Below, one piece after another: positions 42,398-51,362 of a stretch of DNA of 64,000 nt (position 1 is its first letter; each line of letters opens with the position of its first letter). A program made the position numbers and the translations under genes. The DNA is from Candidatus Kapaibacterium sp. (GTDB taxonomy: Bacteria > Bacteroidota > Ignavibacteria > Kapaibacteriales > Kapaibacteriaceae): assembly GCA_022842685.1 (NCBI GenBank), contig JALHPC010000002.1:1-64000 (forward strand), read 5' to 3'. A model generated the notes under the pieces. That model was not told the origin of the DNA. It saw only the letters and a list, made by a program, of their open reading frames with translations, and did no database searches.

Positions 42398-44707
42398 TTA
42401 GCGAATGACTGAAAGGGGAAGGGCGAAGTGCCGTGTACCCGACGTTACTCGCACAAGATAGCGGCCGTTAGGCAGCGCAGCCGTTGGAACAATCACACGG
42501 GCAAGGCCTTCGGCGGTCTCGGCTTCGAGGGTGGCCACGGTTGTGCCATCGACCGACACCACGGCAACAGATGCCGTCGACGCCGACGATGGGAATTGCA
42601 CCGTTGCAACATTCGATGCCGGATTCGGGAAGAGGTTGAAGCCCAATTCCGATAGCGAGGTGGGCACCTCTACGCTTGATGGAATGTCGCTGAGCGACAT
42701 CGTGACTTCCTGATTCGAACGCGATTGCCCATCGATGGACAAGGCCGACGAAACCGAGCGCATGCCAACACGGTCGGCTACGAGCGTGATGTTCGACACT
42801 GGCAGATTGCCAATGGTGTATCCACCGTTTGGATCTGTTAGGGCCCAGTCAATAACTACGCCACGACTGTCGAGGGCTAGAACTAACGCACCTTGTACGG
42901 ATACAGTACCCTGTGGAGCATCGCCAGATGTGCCAACACCCTGTACTCTGTTGTGGAGCACGAAGCCGCGAACTTGGCCCTTACCACGGAGTTCCTTTTC
43001 ACCTACTGCAAGTACGAAGTCGTACATGACGGTGGGCATGACTTCTTCGACAGAAATGCGCGTAGCATCCTTCCACTCCTTGCTTGCAGTGCCATCTTTA
43101 ACGTACCAGCCAGGAACCGAAGGACGAGCACTTGGATGGGCAAACAACACGTACGTGCCGGGAACGAGATTTGTGAAGAGGAACGATCCGTCTTCGCCTG
43201 TTTCTACAGAGTAGACAAAGCGCTTATGCACCGGCACGTCGTCGTTCTTTTCCTTGCCATTGGCGTCTACCAGCATGTAAGCAACCACCTTGCCGGTTAC
43301 GTTTGCGCCATCAGTGTTCTTGAGCGTTCCGGCTAGTGAGTTCGCGTAAACAGGCAGTTTCGATAGCGTAAAGTTTACGCCTGTTTGATCGCCTTCTACG
43401 GTAATACGTGTGGCAGTGGTGTGGTCGGCTGTTTCTTCATAGAATTCCACGCCATACTCGCGCGCATGCTTTCCTACGGGCTTTGCAAACGCTATGTACG
43501 TCGTGCCTTCCGAAAGCTGTACGCTATAGGTGCCATCTTCGTTTGTTTCGGCACGTACGATACGAATAGCACGGCTGTCCTTGTCGCCCGTTGCTTCAAA
43601 CGTCACCACTGCACGAAGTGGCTCGCCTGTTTCCTCGTCGGTTACGATTCCCGATACAGTCCGTGCATCAGGCATCGGCACAGACGCTACAGTAAAGTGT
43701 ACTTCGGTGATCGTATTGCACGTAAGGGTCTTCGCTGTGGCTTCATCGGCCGTTGCGGCGTTTTCATACCATTGAGCCTCGAATCCAGGACCTTCAACAC
43801 GGAACTTGTACGTACCCACGGGCAGGTTCATCGAATAACGTCCTCCATCGAAGGGGGCAGCGAAGACGAGGTCCCGACGTTCCTTGTCGTCATCGTTGTC
43901 TTGAACGTCGATTCGCCAAGCGGTAACCACGCCACGAAGGCCGGCATTGGTACCTGGGTCCGACTTCACTTGGCCAGCAACCTTGGCGCACTTCGTATCC
44001 TCGGGTTCTTCACGCTTTGCCTTTACTTCGATGACGAAGCTTTGCGTTACCTCGATTGTCTCGCCATTTTCAAGTGTTACAGTCGCTTTAATAACGATTT
44101 CATAGCGGCCTTCTTCGGTGGGTACCCACTCGATTACGCCTGACTCCTCGACAATAACCATGTCGTCGGGTCCGGCGACAAGGGAATAACGAACTTGGCC
44201 GCCAACGTTCGACGTAGCGCGAGCTGGATAACGGTAGGCAACGCCAACGGCGGCCGTCTTGTTCGGGGCCGACACGAAGGTCAGCTTGGGTGAAGGCCGC
44301 TCAACGTGAATGACCTTTATGGCAGTTCGACGGCTCGTACCGTCGTCGTTGCGCGCAACAACGTAAAACGTGTACACACCTTCGGCTAGATCTTCGGCCG
44401 AATACGTATAACGATGGCGCTCCTTGCCGTCTTGGCGTTCAACGGCCTCGACGGTTGCCAGCAGGCGAAAATCATCTTCGTTCTCTGTTTCGCCCTCGGC
44501 AATGTAGATGTCGAAATGTGTGGCAGCATCGCCCTCCTTGGCCTCAAACCACGAAAGCAGCACGCTAAGCGGCTTGTTCGGTTCGGTAATGCGCTTGGCT
44601 GAAAACTCCACTGGCGTGAGCGGCGCTGCGGCAACTAGCACCGCCGTCGACGCGATGAGTGCCACGGCAGCTACGCCGATGGATCGAAAAATGGCTCGCA
44701 GGTTCAT
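42398..44707 (-). CDS. Large surface protein: Fn3/Ig-like and carboxypeptidase-regulatory-like domains, T9SS tail
   Basis: 769 residues. A signal peptide ends near VLVAAA. Residues 35-130 look like a fibronectin-type III domain; 135-230 an Ig-like cadherin-type domain (YSLVAGPDDMVIVEESGVIE). Then four CarboxypepD_reg-like beta-sandwiches: AKVAGQVKSDPGTNAGLRG, VSGIVTDEETGEPLRAVVT, LAGTLKNTDGANVTGKV, and GQVRGFVLHNRVQGVG. The C-terminal 80 residues (LGFNLFPNPASNVATVQF ... LPNGRYLVRVTSG) form a T9SS type A sorting domain. Probably an adhesin-like or structural surface protein. It may be the last gene of the sigma-factor operon upstream (169-base gap). Confidence 0.88.
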   Translation of the reverse strand: MNLRAIFRSIGVAAVALIASTAVLVAAAPLTPVEFSAKRITEPNKPLSVLLSWFEAKEGDAATHFDIYIAEGETENEDDFRLLATVEAVERQDGKERHRYTYSAEDLAEGVYTFYVVARNDDGTSRRTAIKVIHVERPSPKLTFVSAPNKTAAVGVAYRYPARATSNVGGQVRYSLVAGPDDMVIVEESGVIEWVPTEEGRYEIVIKATVTLENGETIEVTQSFVIEVKAKREEPEDTKCAKVAGQVKSDPGTNAGLRGVVTAWRIDVQDNDDDKERRDLVFAAPFDGGRYSMNLPVGTYKFRVEGPGFEAQWYENAATADEATAKTLTCNTITEVHFTVASVPMPDARTVSGIVTDEETGEPLRAVVTFEATGDKDSRAIRIVRAETNEDGTYSVQLSEGTTYIAFAKPVGKHAREYGVEFYEETADHTTATRITVEGDQTGVNFTLSKLPVYANSLAGTLKNTDGANVTGKVVAYMLVDANGKEKNDDVPVHKRFVYSVETGEDGSFLFTNLVPGTYVLFAHPSARPSVPGWYVKDGTASKEWKDATRISVEEVMPTVMYDFVLAVGEKELRGKGQVRGFVLHNRVQGVGTSGDAPQGTVSVQGALVLALDSRGVVIDWALTDPNGGYTIGNLPVSNITLVADRVGMRSVSSALSIDGQSRSNQEVTMSLSDIPSSVEVPTSLSELGFNLFPNPASNVATVQFPSSASTASVAVVSVDGTTVATLEAETAEGLARVIVPTAALPNGRYLVRVTSGTRHFALPLSVIR

Positions 44708-44876
44708 AGTGAATTCCCGTGATTGGTTAATGTGCAGTGATTGTACGTGGTCTGTAAACCGGCAAAGGGAGATTCGTTACACCTGGCCGGAAAATTCTAC
44801 AGATGGGACGTCGATTCCAGGCCGACGTGCGGTTTCATTGCATGCAACACGTCAGCCAACGAGCTGGAGAGGACGC

Positions 44877-45491
44877 TCAAAAAACGGCTGTTATCTCCCC
44901 GAACACGTATTCCTTGCGGAAGCCGGGCAGTACATCTAGCATGTTAACACGCACGTATAACAGTAGCGACAACCTGCGTTTGCCATCTTCGAGCCGGGGA
45001 GGCTCGGTTATGAGCATGGTGGCAGGGCTGTTTGCGTCGGCAGGTACATTGTTGATGACGTTGCCGGCTGAATCAACTAGGTCCATCATCATCTCGCGTG
45101 GCGTCGTGCCCGCAAGAGAAAGCTGATGGGGGTCGATGGCTACCGAGTCAAGCCGCACTCGAAAACGAACAAGCGTGGGCGTGCCGTCTTGCTGTGGTTG
45201 CTGTCGCATGGTTAGATCCATCCAAATGCGCATTGGCGTTACGGTCGTGTCTACCCGAATGATGGGCGTTCCGTCCATCACAAACCGTCCGTTGGTATTC
45301 GAGAACTCCGCATCGATACGCGAGGGCTCGGCCAGAATGGCAGGCGTTACCGGTGTGTCAATGCGCGGCGCATTTACGTCCAACGGCGATTCACACGCGG
45401 CTAGCACGAGCACAGTCACAGTACACCACATTATGTGGGCCAGGTGTCGTCGCAGATGTTGCAATGTTGTTCTTATCGTTGTCATGGTCAT
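44877..45491 (-). CDS. Hypothetical lipoprotein
   Basis: 204 residues with a Cys lipobox VLAACES (about residue 33). The mature part is beta-rich, with VDTTVTPMRIWMDLTM and LVRFRVRLDSVAI strands; no family is recognised. Nine bases downstream of the anti-sigma/barrel gene with a GAGAA ribosome site, it is part of the sigma-factor operon. Confidence 0.7.
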   Translation of the reverse strand: MTMTTIRTTLQHLRRHLAHIMWCTVTVLVLAACESPLDVNAPRIDTPVTPAILAEPSRIDAEFSNTNGRFVMDGTPIIRVDTTVTPMRIWMDLTMRQQPQQDGTPTLVRFRVRLDSVAIDPHQLSLAGTTPREMMMDLVDSAGNVINNVPADANSPATMLITEPPRLEDGKRRLSLLLYVRVNMLDVLPGFRKEYVFGEITAVF

Positions 45492-45500
45492 GTTCTCCTC

Positions 45501-46751
45501 TTACAGGCGTACAAGTACGCCGTAGGTGAATCCCAACTTCGTAGAGCCGAACCATTGGTTCTGAATCGTATAGGTGGCCACGGTACCTTCGATGCCAGCA
45601 ACGAAGGAGAGCGGTCCTGCGGGTGAGTACTGCACGCCACCGGCGAGGCGTGCTAATGGACCAAACCGCGTACCACCAGCAAGGGTCTGTACAAAGGGCC
45701 GTACACCGTCGACGATGGGGTTGAACTGATGGCGATACATTACGCCAACCCACGTGCTGGTAGGATACTGTTCTGTTCGAATGATCTGCCCGTTTCGCTC
45801 GTGCTCGAATGACTGCGGGAAAGCCTCGAACCCAACCTCGAAGCCGATTGTGCTGCGGTCGCTAACCTGATAGAGAAAAGCAAGGCCTGCGTTGTCGTAC
45901 CATGCTAGGTCGGGTTTGGGGGCAACTGGAGTGAGCCCCTGCAGCGCCAAGCCGCGCAATTGAATCATGAACGAGGGGTAAAGCATGAAGTCAGGCGTGG
46001 CCATCTCAATGGGTACGGGCTGGTAGGCACGTTGTTCAGATGAAGCCATGACAGACATGGCGTTCGTAAGGCGCACCTCCTGAACAGGCAACGCTGGTAA
46101 CAGTTCGGTTGGCAGCTGAGAATTCGGTTGCACGTTGTCGGAAACGTTGTCGGAAACGTTGTCGGAAACGTTGTAATTGCGGGTCGACGCAGCGCTTCGT
46201 TGCGCGGCAAGCAGATCGGCCCGTTCGTTGCGCAGCGCTGCAATCTCTGCCATGGCAGCGCGAAGTCTCGCTTCAAGGCGATCCACGTTGTTGTTGCGAT
46301 CCGCAGTTGATGACAGCGCCTGTGGCGACAGCTCGGATTCTCCTTGAGGGCGTCCAGTCACGGCGGCAGGAGTACTGTTCGTCGTGTGTTGCACCTGTGC
46401 ACCATCATTGGAAACAGCCATGGTGATGCCAGCTGCTGTGGCAGCCGAAAGCAACGGAAGGCCAAACTTCGAGAGCCATTGTAGGAGAAGACCGCCGCCA
46501 GCCGTTCCGGCTGCTGCCCCCGCCAATGGAGCGGCAAAGCCCAAGCCAGAGAATACCGAGTTCGTGAGCGATAGTGGTGGCACTAAGGCCGCACGATCGC
46601 GCTGAACTGTTGCTCGCAAAGCAAGCAGCTGTCGCATCTCTAGGCGTAAGTCAGCATTCGATGCCAACTGTGCATAGAGACTCACCTCCATCGACGAATC
46701 CAGTTCGCCATCAAGAAGTTCTTGGATAAGATCAGTGGGTGATGTGGTCAT
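45501..46751 (-). CDS. Anti-sigma-like N-terminus fused to an outer-membrane-barrel-like C-terminus
   Basis: 416 residues. Residues 1-48 (LIQELLDGELDSSMEVSLYA) look like the cytoplasmic sigma-binding helix bundle of anti-sigma factors of the FecR/RsiW type. A Gly/Ala-rich hydrophobic segment (about 72-110) would cross the inner membrane. Residues 145-185 form a coiled coil (RLEARLRAAMAEIAALRNER). A tetrapeptide repeat NVSD x3 follows, then a Pro-rich linker. Residues 250-416 look like antiparallel outer-membrane strands (AGLAFLYQVSDRSTIGFEVG, LSFVAGIEGTVATY, KLGFTYGVLVRL). The start overlaps the sigma-factor stop by four bases. That one chain can span the envelope is inference. Confidence 0.72.
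   Translation of the reverse strand: MTTSPTDLIQELLDGELDSSMEVSLYAQLASNADLRLEMRQLLALRATVQRDRAALVPPLSLTNSVFSGLGFAAPLAGAAAGTAGGGLLLQWLSKFGLPLLSAATAAGITMAVSNDGAQVQHTTNSTPAAVTGRPQGESELSPQALSSTADRNNNVDRLEARLRAAMAEIAALRNERADLLAAQRSAASTRNYNVSDNVSDNVSDNVQPNSQLPTELLPALPVQEVRLTNAMSVMASSEQRAYQPVPIEMATPDFMLYPSFMIQLRGLALQGLTPVAPKPDLAWYDNAGLAFLYQVSDRSTIGFEVGFEAFPQSFEHERNGQIIRTEQYPTSTWVGVMYRHQFNPIVDGVRPFVQTLAGGTRFGPLARLAGGVQYSPAGPLSFVAGIEGTVATYTIQNQWFGSTKLGFTYGVLVRL
46132..46175. repeat. 12-bp in-frame coding repeat (3 units + partial)
   Basis: ACGTTGTCGGAA occurs three times in a row with a fourth partial copy, coding on the minus strand for NVSD repeats in the linker of the anti-sigma/barrel protein. Such perfect tandem repeats change length easily. 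Confidence 0.85.
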
Positions 46752-47320
46752 GCTTCGTCCTTTGGCATGTCGTTGATATAGGGATCAAGGATGGCCTTAA
46801 TCCGCTGCCGTGCTCGAAAAACGCGCACCTTCACCGTATCCAGTGGAAGATTCAGGAGAGCGCATATCTCGTTGTATGGAAGTCCGTCATATTCACGAAG
46901 CACAAAGGCCTCGCGCTGATCGTGGTTTAGCTGCAGGAGAGCTGTCTGAATCAGATTCAACATCTCGTTCTCTTCCAGCTTCCGCGAGGTGGGAGTCATG
47001 TACACTTCTTCTTCGAAATGGACCATGTCAACCCTGTGCGTTCGCTTGCGCTCGTTCATGCATAGGTTGCGGGCTATTGTGATGACATAGCCCTTGACGT
47101 TGTCGAGCGTCGATTTTTGCTTCGCTGCGTTGAACAGCCGTGTAAACGTCTCCTGAAAGACATCAGCCGCCGCGTCGTGATCCCGCATGATGCGCATCAC
47201 GTAGGCAAACACGCTGGGGCTTAGGCGTGAGTATAGCTCGGAAAACGCCCCCTCGGCCTCGTCGGTCGACAACAAGGTGAACAGTTCGCTGTCGCTATAT
47301 TTGCCGTACGGGCTTTGCAT
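46748..47320 (-). CDS. ECF-family RNA polymerase sigma factor
   Basis: 190 residues, typical for an ECF sigma-70. Region 2: FSELYSRLSPSVFAYVMRIM and DVFQETFTRLFN, then DNVKGYVITIARNLCMNERK. Region 4: LQLNHDQREAFVLREYDGLP and VKVRVFRARQRIK (helix-turn-helix). It directs RNA polymerase to stress- or surface-related promoters. Its stop overlaps the ATG of the putative anti-sigma gene (ATGA), the classic arrangement of a sigma and its regulator. Confidence 0.95.
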   Translation of the reverse strand: MQSPYGKYSDSELFTLLSTDEAEGAFSELYSRLSPSVFAYVMRIMRDHDAAADVFQETFTRLFNAAKQKSTLDNVKGYVITIARNLCMNERKRTHRVDMVHFEEEVYMTPTSRKLEENEMLNLIQTALLQLNHDQREAFVLREYDGLPYNEICALLNLPLDTVKVRVFRARQRIKAILDPYINDMPKDEA

Positions 47321-47369
47321 CGGACTACAATTAACAACAGCCGAAGCAATTCGTTACGGTTTTCTTTCC

Positions 47370-48215
47370 ATGTCGTCGCTCCCTTATTCTCTGCATCGCT
47401 CGATGCGGCGTACGCTTTCCGTCGAAGTACACCCCGACGGTGCCGTGCACGTCCGCGCTCCCTTGCGTATGAGCGAGGCTCGAATTGAGGCCTTCGTTCG
47501 CGATCGCATGGATTGGATCGTCACAAAATTGTCCCGTTCCTCCGTCATTCGATCCGTCGTTCCACCTCTTGAATTGCGCCAATTCCATCACCGCGGGCGC
47601 GTAATGTCATGGGGCACCGACAGCGCCGTGCGGAGGCCAACGATCCGGTTGAACCAATCGGACGGCATCCCACAGCTGCTCCTGCCGGCAACGTTGCCGC
47701 CGGAGCGCGTCGAACTTGCTGTCCGCCGCTGGCAGCGAAGCGAAGCCGAAAACGTCTTCGGTGTCATGATCAACGAGACGATGCCCATTCTTGGCTTGGC
47801 AAGCATGAAGTTCCGCGAGCTCCGCCTGCGTCGCATGACGCGGCGCTGGGGTAGCTGCAGCACCGGCGGTGTGATTACGTTGAACGAGCGCCTTATCGAG
47901 GTTCCCGATGACTGCATTCGCGCCGTCGTCGTGCACGAAATGTGTCATCTCGTTCACATGAACCACGGGCAGGCATTTCATAGATTGGTGCGGGACGTGA
48001 TGCCCGACCATCAATCTGCCGATACGTTGCTCGACCGTTGGTCCGTCGTCCTTAGCGAGGAACGCAATACACGTAGGCGTCCCTCCACGGCGGTCGCGAG
48101 CGAGCTACGACGAATAGCCGTGGAACGACGTTACGCCGAAGTGCTAGCGCAAATTTCGTCGAATGCCGACGTCAGCGATGCGGCAATCATCTCGGGCGTA
48201 CGACCTTCGATGTGA
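47370..48215 (+). CDS. YgjP-type (DUF45/WLM-like) M48 metallopeptidase
   Basis: 281 residues from the ATG at 47370; in-frame residues upstream overlap the divergent sigma-factor start. N-terminal half is a beta-rich SprT/YgjP domain (RRTLSVEVHPDGAVHVRAPL). The zinc motif VVHEMCHLVHMNHG provides HExxH and a third His. Preceding MTRRWGSCSTGGVITLNERL matches the family signature W-G-S-C. Function of these soluble metal-dependent proteases is not well known; a cytosolic location is likely. The 3' end overlaps the bacilliredoxin gene by 85 bases. Confidence 0.85.
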   Translation: MSSLPYSLHRSMRRTLSVEVHPDGAVHVRAPLRMSEARIEAFVRDRMDWIVTKLSRSSVIRSVVPPLELRQFHHRGRVMSWGTDSAVRRPTIRLNQSDGIPQLLLPATLPPERVELAVRRWQRSEAENVFGVMINETMPILGLASMKFRELRLRRMTRRWGSCSTGGVITLNERLIEVPDDCIRAVVVHEMCHLVHMNHGQAFHRLVRDVMPDHQSADTLLDRWSVVLSEERNTRRRPSTAVASELRRIAVERRYAEVLAQISSNADVSDAAIISGVRPSM

Positions 48216-48559
48216 TGACGTGGCATAAAGGCCACCAGTTCGCCGTCGCGCATCAGCGCAATGCTAGGCGATGACGGGGCAATGCCAGTGAAGTAGCTAC
48301 GAGCGCGGTCGGTAGCTTCGATGTCTTGGCCTGCAAACACCGTAACAACATGATCGGGCTTAACCGTGTGCTTGAGCGCGATAGCTACGCCTGGACGTGC
48401 ACCGCCGGCCGCGCAACCGCATACGCTGTTAACAACAACCATGGTAGTGCCCTTGCGGGTCATTGCGGCGTCTACAGCGTCGGCCGTCGTAAGTTCTTCG
48501 ACACCGATGCGCGTGAGTTCTTCGCGCATTGGTTGTACGAGCATTGGATCGTAAGGCAT
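48131..48559 (-). CDS. Bacilliredoxin, BrxA/BrxB (YphP/YqiW) family
   Basis: 142 residues, the standard length. The CGC active site lies in NSVCGCAAGGARP; the family reduces proteins S-thiolated by bacillithiol. Other landmarks are PYDPMLVQPMREELTRIGV and VTVFAGQDIEATDRARSYF, and IALMRDGELVAFMPRHHIEG. Its presence suggests bacillithiol in this organism, as in several Bacteroidota. An AGGAG ribosome site precedes the ATG. Confidence 0.93.
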   Translation of the reverse strand: MPYDPMLVQPMREELTRIGVEELTTADAVDAAMTRKGTTMVVVNSVCGCAAGGARPGVAIALKHTVKPDHVVTVFAGQDIEATDRARSYFTGIAPSSPSIALMRDGELVAFMPRHHIEGRTPEMIAASLTSAFDEICASTSA

Positions 48560-48574
48560 AAGAGACTCCTAGAA

Positions 48575-48600
48575 AAAGGTCGTTTGGGCGCGCCAACGAC
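48575..48600 (-). terminator. Probable terminator of the TPR gene
   Basis: On the minus strand GTCGTT..AACGAC forms a stem (with a bulge and two more GG/CC pairs), followed by CTTTTTC, 24 bases after the TPR stop. Confidence 0.5.
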
Positions 48601-48624
48601 GATAGCAACGCCAAGATAGTGCGA

Positions 48625-50037
48625 CTACAGCAGGGCGCGCTGCAAGTAGTCCATACCGTGCTTGCCTACAACGGCCTCGAAGCCCATATCAAACTCGAAG
48701 CGCTTTGATGGGTCGGCGGCAAAGGCGCGGCGCAGGTAGGGAACAGCGGCATTCAGTTCGCGGGCCAAGCCCAGTACCTTGGCCATAGCATAGAGGGCAT
48801 CGGCCCAATCGGGACGTTGCTCAAGACACGAAGTAATCATGCCAAGGGAATTCCGAATCTCGCCGGTTTCGGCCAGAGCTAAGGCCAGATCGAGGCGGCA
48901 CTCTATGTCGTTCGGTTCTATTTCCAGGGCAATGCGATAGCTTTCCAGTGCCCCTTCTAGTCGACGAAGGTTGTAAAGGGCATCGGCTCTAGCATACCAC
49001 ACATCGGCGTTGGTTGGGTCAACCTCGAGGGCTGCGTCGTAGTCGGCAACTGCCTGCACAAAAAGTTCTTGGGCGTCGTAACACGTGCCACGACCATACA
49101 GGGCGAGTGCGTTGTCGGGATCAAGCTCCAGTGTGGCAGTATACGCTTCTGCTGCCTGGTCAAACAGACCACGTTCTTCGAGAACTGTAGCCAGGTTGTA
49201 GTGGATGCCGGCATCGGCGTTGTCGGCTGCGATACCCTGACGGAAGGCGTCGGCTGCCAGATCCAGCTTGCCAATGGTAGCATAGGCATTGCCGAGGTTA
49301 AACCAAGCGCTCGTAAACGTGGGTTGAATTGCCGAAGCCATGTCGTAGCAGCGAATCGACCGACGATGAGCACCCATGGTGCTTGCCAGAACCCCCCTGT
49401 TGAACCATGCATTGGCGTCGAACGGGTCAACGTCAAGGATGCGCTGATACTCGGCTTCGGATTCGGCCAGTCTGCCGGCTTGCTCTAGAGTAAACGCCAG
49501 TTCGTATCGAGCTTCGCGCTCTACCGTGGCATTACGAGTAAGGTACTGGAACAAACGAATCGCCTCGTCGTGCCGCTGCCAACGTTGCAGAATCATGGCC
49601 TTGCTAAAGAGGGCTTCGGTGTGGTCGGGACTGCTTCGCAGAGCATTCTCGATAAGGCGATATGCCTCTTCAAGCTGTCCACTTTGTTCCAAGGCAATGC
49701 CCTTGTTTACCAAAAGGTCGGTGTCGATTGGGTCTAGCTCTTGCGCCTTGTCGTACGCCGCTAGTGCCTCGGGCCACTGTCCTAAGCCCGAAAGGGCTAT
49801 GCCGTATTTGTGCCATGCGTCAGACGAATACGGCGCAGACTCCTTCCACAGATGGGCAAAAATCAGGGCATCGTCGAACTTCTGCGTTTCAATGCAGTAG
49901 TTCACGATAGACTCCAAGGTTTCGGGAGATGGGGGGCTGGCCTTCAGCTCGCCGTTTCGGTGCGATTCGCGAAACCGCCGTAGCGTTTCGTCAAGGTCTC
50001 TAGTGTCGGCGTCATCATCCCAGTCAAAGTCAAACAT
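48625..50037 (-). CDS. Tetratricopeptide-repeat protein
   Basis: 470 residues, no signal peptide, so probably cytoplasmic. The N-terminus is acidic (MFDFDWDDDADTRDLDETL). From residue 45 onward at least eleven TPR units of 34 residues are seen, for example PDHTEALFSKAMILQRWQRH, PTFTSAWFNLGNAYATIGKL and PDNALALYGRGTCYDAQELF. TPR arrays mount protein complexes; no partner is known. A TTGGAGAA ribosome site precedes the ATG. The terminator downstream separates it from brxA. Confidence 0.85.
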   Translation of the reverse strand: MFDFDWDDDADTRDLDETLRRFRESHRNGELKASPPSPETLESIVNYCIETQKFDDALIFAHLWKESAPYSSDAWHKYGIALSGLGQWPEALAAYDKAQELDPIDTDLLVNKGIALEQSGQLEEAYRLIENALRSSPDHTEALFSKAMILQRWQRHDEAIRLFQYLTRNATVEREARYELAFTLEQAGRLAESEAEYQRILDVDPFDANAWFNRGVLASTMGAHRRSIRCYDMASAIQPTFTSAWFNLGNAYATIGKLDLAADAFRQGIAADNADAGIHYNLATVLEERGLFDQAAEAYTATLELDPDNALALYGRGTCYDAQELFVQAVADYDAALEVDPTNADVWYARADALYNLRRLEGALESYRIALEIEPNDIECRLDLALALAETGEIRNSLGMITSCLEQRPDWADALYAMAKVLGLARELNAAVPYLRRAFAADPSKRFEFDMGFEAVVGKHGMDYLQRALL

Positions 50038-50142
50038 CGTCGTTCTCCAATGTTGTGCTCGCCAGCCATGACTACAGGCGCAAACTACGGCATGCTGGAA
50101 AAGAAGGCAAGGTGGCTAGCGTGAGAGTTTTCAACACGGACG

Positions 50143-51315
50143 TCAGTCGTCAACGACATCGAACACGAGGAATTTGAGATACTGTGTTTCGGGCATACCA
50201 AGTAGTATGGGATGGTCGGGCGCTTGACTTCCGCGGTGGAGCAGACGCAGACGTTTGCGTAATCGTGCTGCCTCGGTGTAGAGGATGTCGAAGAACATGG
50301 GTTCGGGGACAACTTGCGTACAGCTAGCCGTGACGAGAGTACCACCGGGAGAAAGACACTTTAGGGCAATGCGGTTGAGTTCGCCGTAGCCGGCGCGGGC
50401 ACGATCGACGGCCGACCGCGTTTTGGCGAACGAAGGAGGATCGAGAACGATGAGGTCGTAGCGCTGACCACCGTGAGACGCTTCTCGCAACATGTCGAAC
50501 GCATTGGCGTGAACCAAGGCAACATCGAGGTTGTTTGCCTTGGCATTGCGTCGTGCTGCGTCGATTGCAACGGCCGAGCTGTCGACGGCGGTAACGTTGG
50601 CCGCGCCGCCTGCGGCGGCGTTTAAAGCGAAGCCCCCTACATTACAGAAACAGTCAAGGACGGACTTGCCAGACGATAGAGCGCCTACAACACGGCGGTT
50701 GAGTTTCTGATCGAGAAAATAGCCGGTTTTTTGTCCGCCGGCTAAATCAAGCATATACGTCAGGCCATTCTCCGTAGACTCAACGATCTCGGGCAACATA
50801 CCTGTTAGTACGCCTTCGCGTTGTTCGAGACCTTCAAGAAGGCGGACTCGAGCGGTGTTTTTTTCGATGACGCATGTAATGGATGGAACGACCGTGGTGA
50901 TGGCCTCGACAATGGCGTGGCGAAGAGCATCCATGCCGGCAGAGAGCATTTGGATAACGGCGACCGGACCAAATTGGTCGATAATGAGACCACTCATTAG
51001 GTCTGACTCGCCGAACATCAGGCGTCGCATAGGTTCGTTGGGCAACAGGCGGTTGCGCAAGGCAACGGCGTTGCGAAGACGGTCGGCAACGAATTCTGTG
51101 TCGATTGTCGTGGCGTGGGTTGCCAACAGCCGTACGGCGATGCGCGACGTGGGGTGGTAGAAGCCAGTGCCATACGACGTACCGTCGGCAGCTACAACGG
51201 TTACCAGCGAAGCCGCGGGCAGGGCGGGGTCGTTTGCGAGTTCGTCGCGAAAAACCCAAAGGTGACCGGCGCGCAGTCGGCCGTCACTTTTCGATCGCAA
51301 TTGAATGGTTGTCAT
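50143..51315 (-). CDS. rlmI: 23S rRNA m5C1962 methyltransferase RlmI-like
   Basis: 390 residues. An N-terminal PUA domain (KSDGRLRAGHLWVFRDEL) is followed by a central linker and the Rossmann SAM-dependent methyltransferase (about 185-390): DCFCNVGGFALNAA (SAM binding, motif I), VDSSAVAIDAARRNAKANNL, and the catalytic LDPPSFAKTR. E. coli RlmI methylates C1962 of 23S rRNA. This is a leaderless candidate: TACCTTTG lies four bases before the ATG. Confidence 0.9.
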   Translation of the reverse strand: MTTIQLRSKSDGRLRAGHLWVFRDELANDPALPAASLVTVVAADGTSYGTGFYHPTSRIAVRLLATHATTIDTEFVADRLRNAVALRNRLLPNEPMRRLMFGESDLMSGLIIDQFGPVAVIQMLSAGMDALRHAIVEAITTVVPSITCVIEKNTARVRLLEGLEQREGVLTGMLPEIVESTENGLTYMLDLAGGQKTGYFLDQKLNRRVVGALSSGKSVLDCFCNVGGFALNAAAGGAANVTAVDSSAVAIDAARRNAKANNLDVALVHANAFDMLREASHGGQRYDLIVLDPPSFAKTRSAVDRARAGYGELNRIALKCLSPGGTLVTASCTQVVPEPMFFDILYTEAARLRKRLRLLHRGSQAPDHPILLGMPETQYLKFLVFDVVDD

Positions 51316-51319
51316 CGTG

Positions 51320-51327
51320 CAAAGGTA
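51320..51327 (-). promoter_or_regulatory. -7 box (TACCTTTG) four bases before the RlmI gene
   Basis: On the minus strand TACCTTTG, then CACG, then ATG. Fits TAnnTTTG. No -33 is evident. Confidence 0.5.
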
Positions 51328-51362
51328 GTAACCGATTATGTTGTTGGTTGTTAGTTTGCGTA

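Noticed and set aside
43385..44143. 252-codon plus-strand frame opposite the large surface protein
   Set aside because: Antisense to a gene with signal peptide, repeated domains and T9SS tail; composition is unlike a protein.
51105..51362. Upstream extension of the PKD surface protein
   Set aside because: It overlaps rlmI on the opposite strand; a signal peptide begins at the ATG at 51363.
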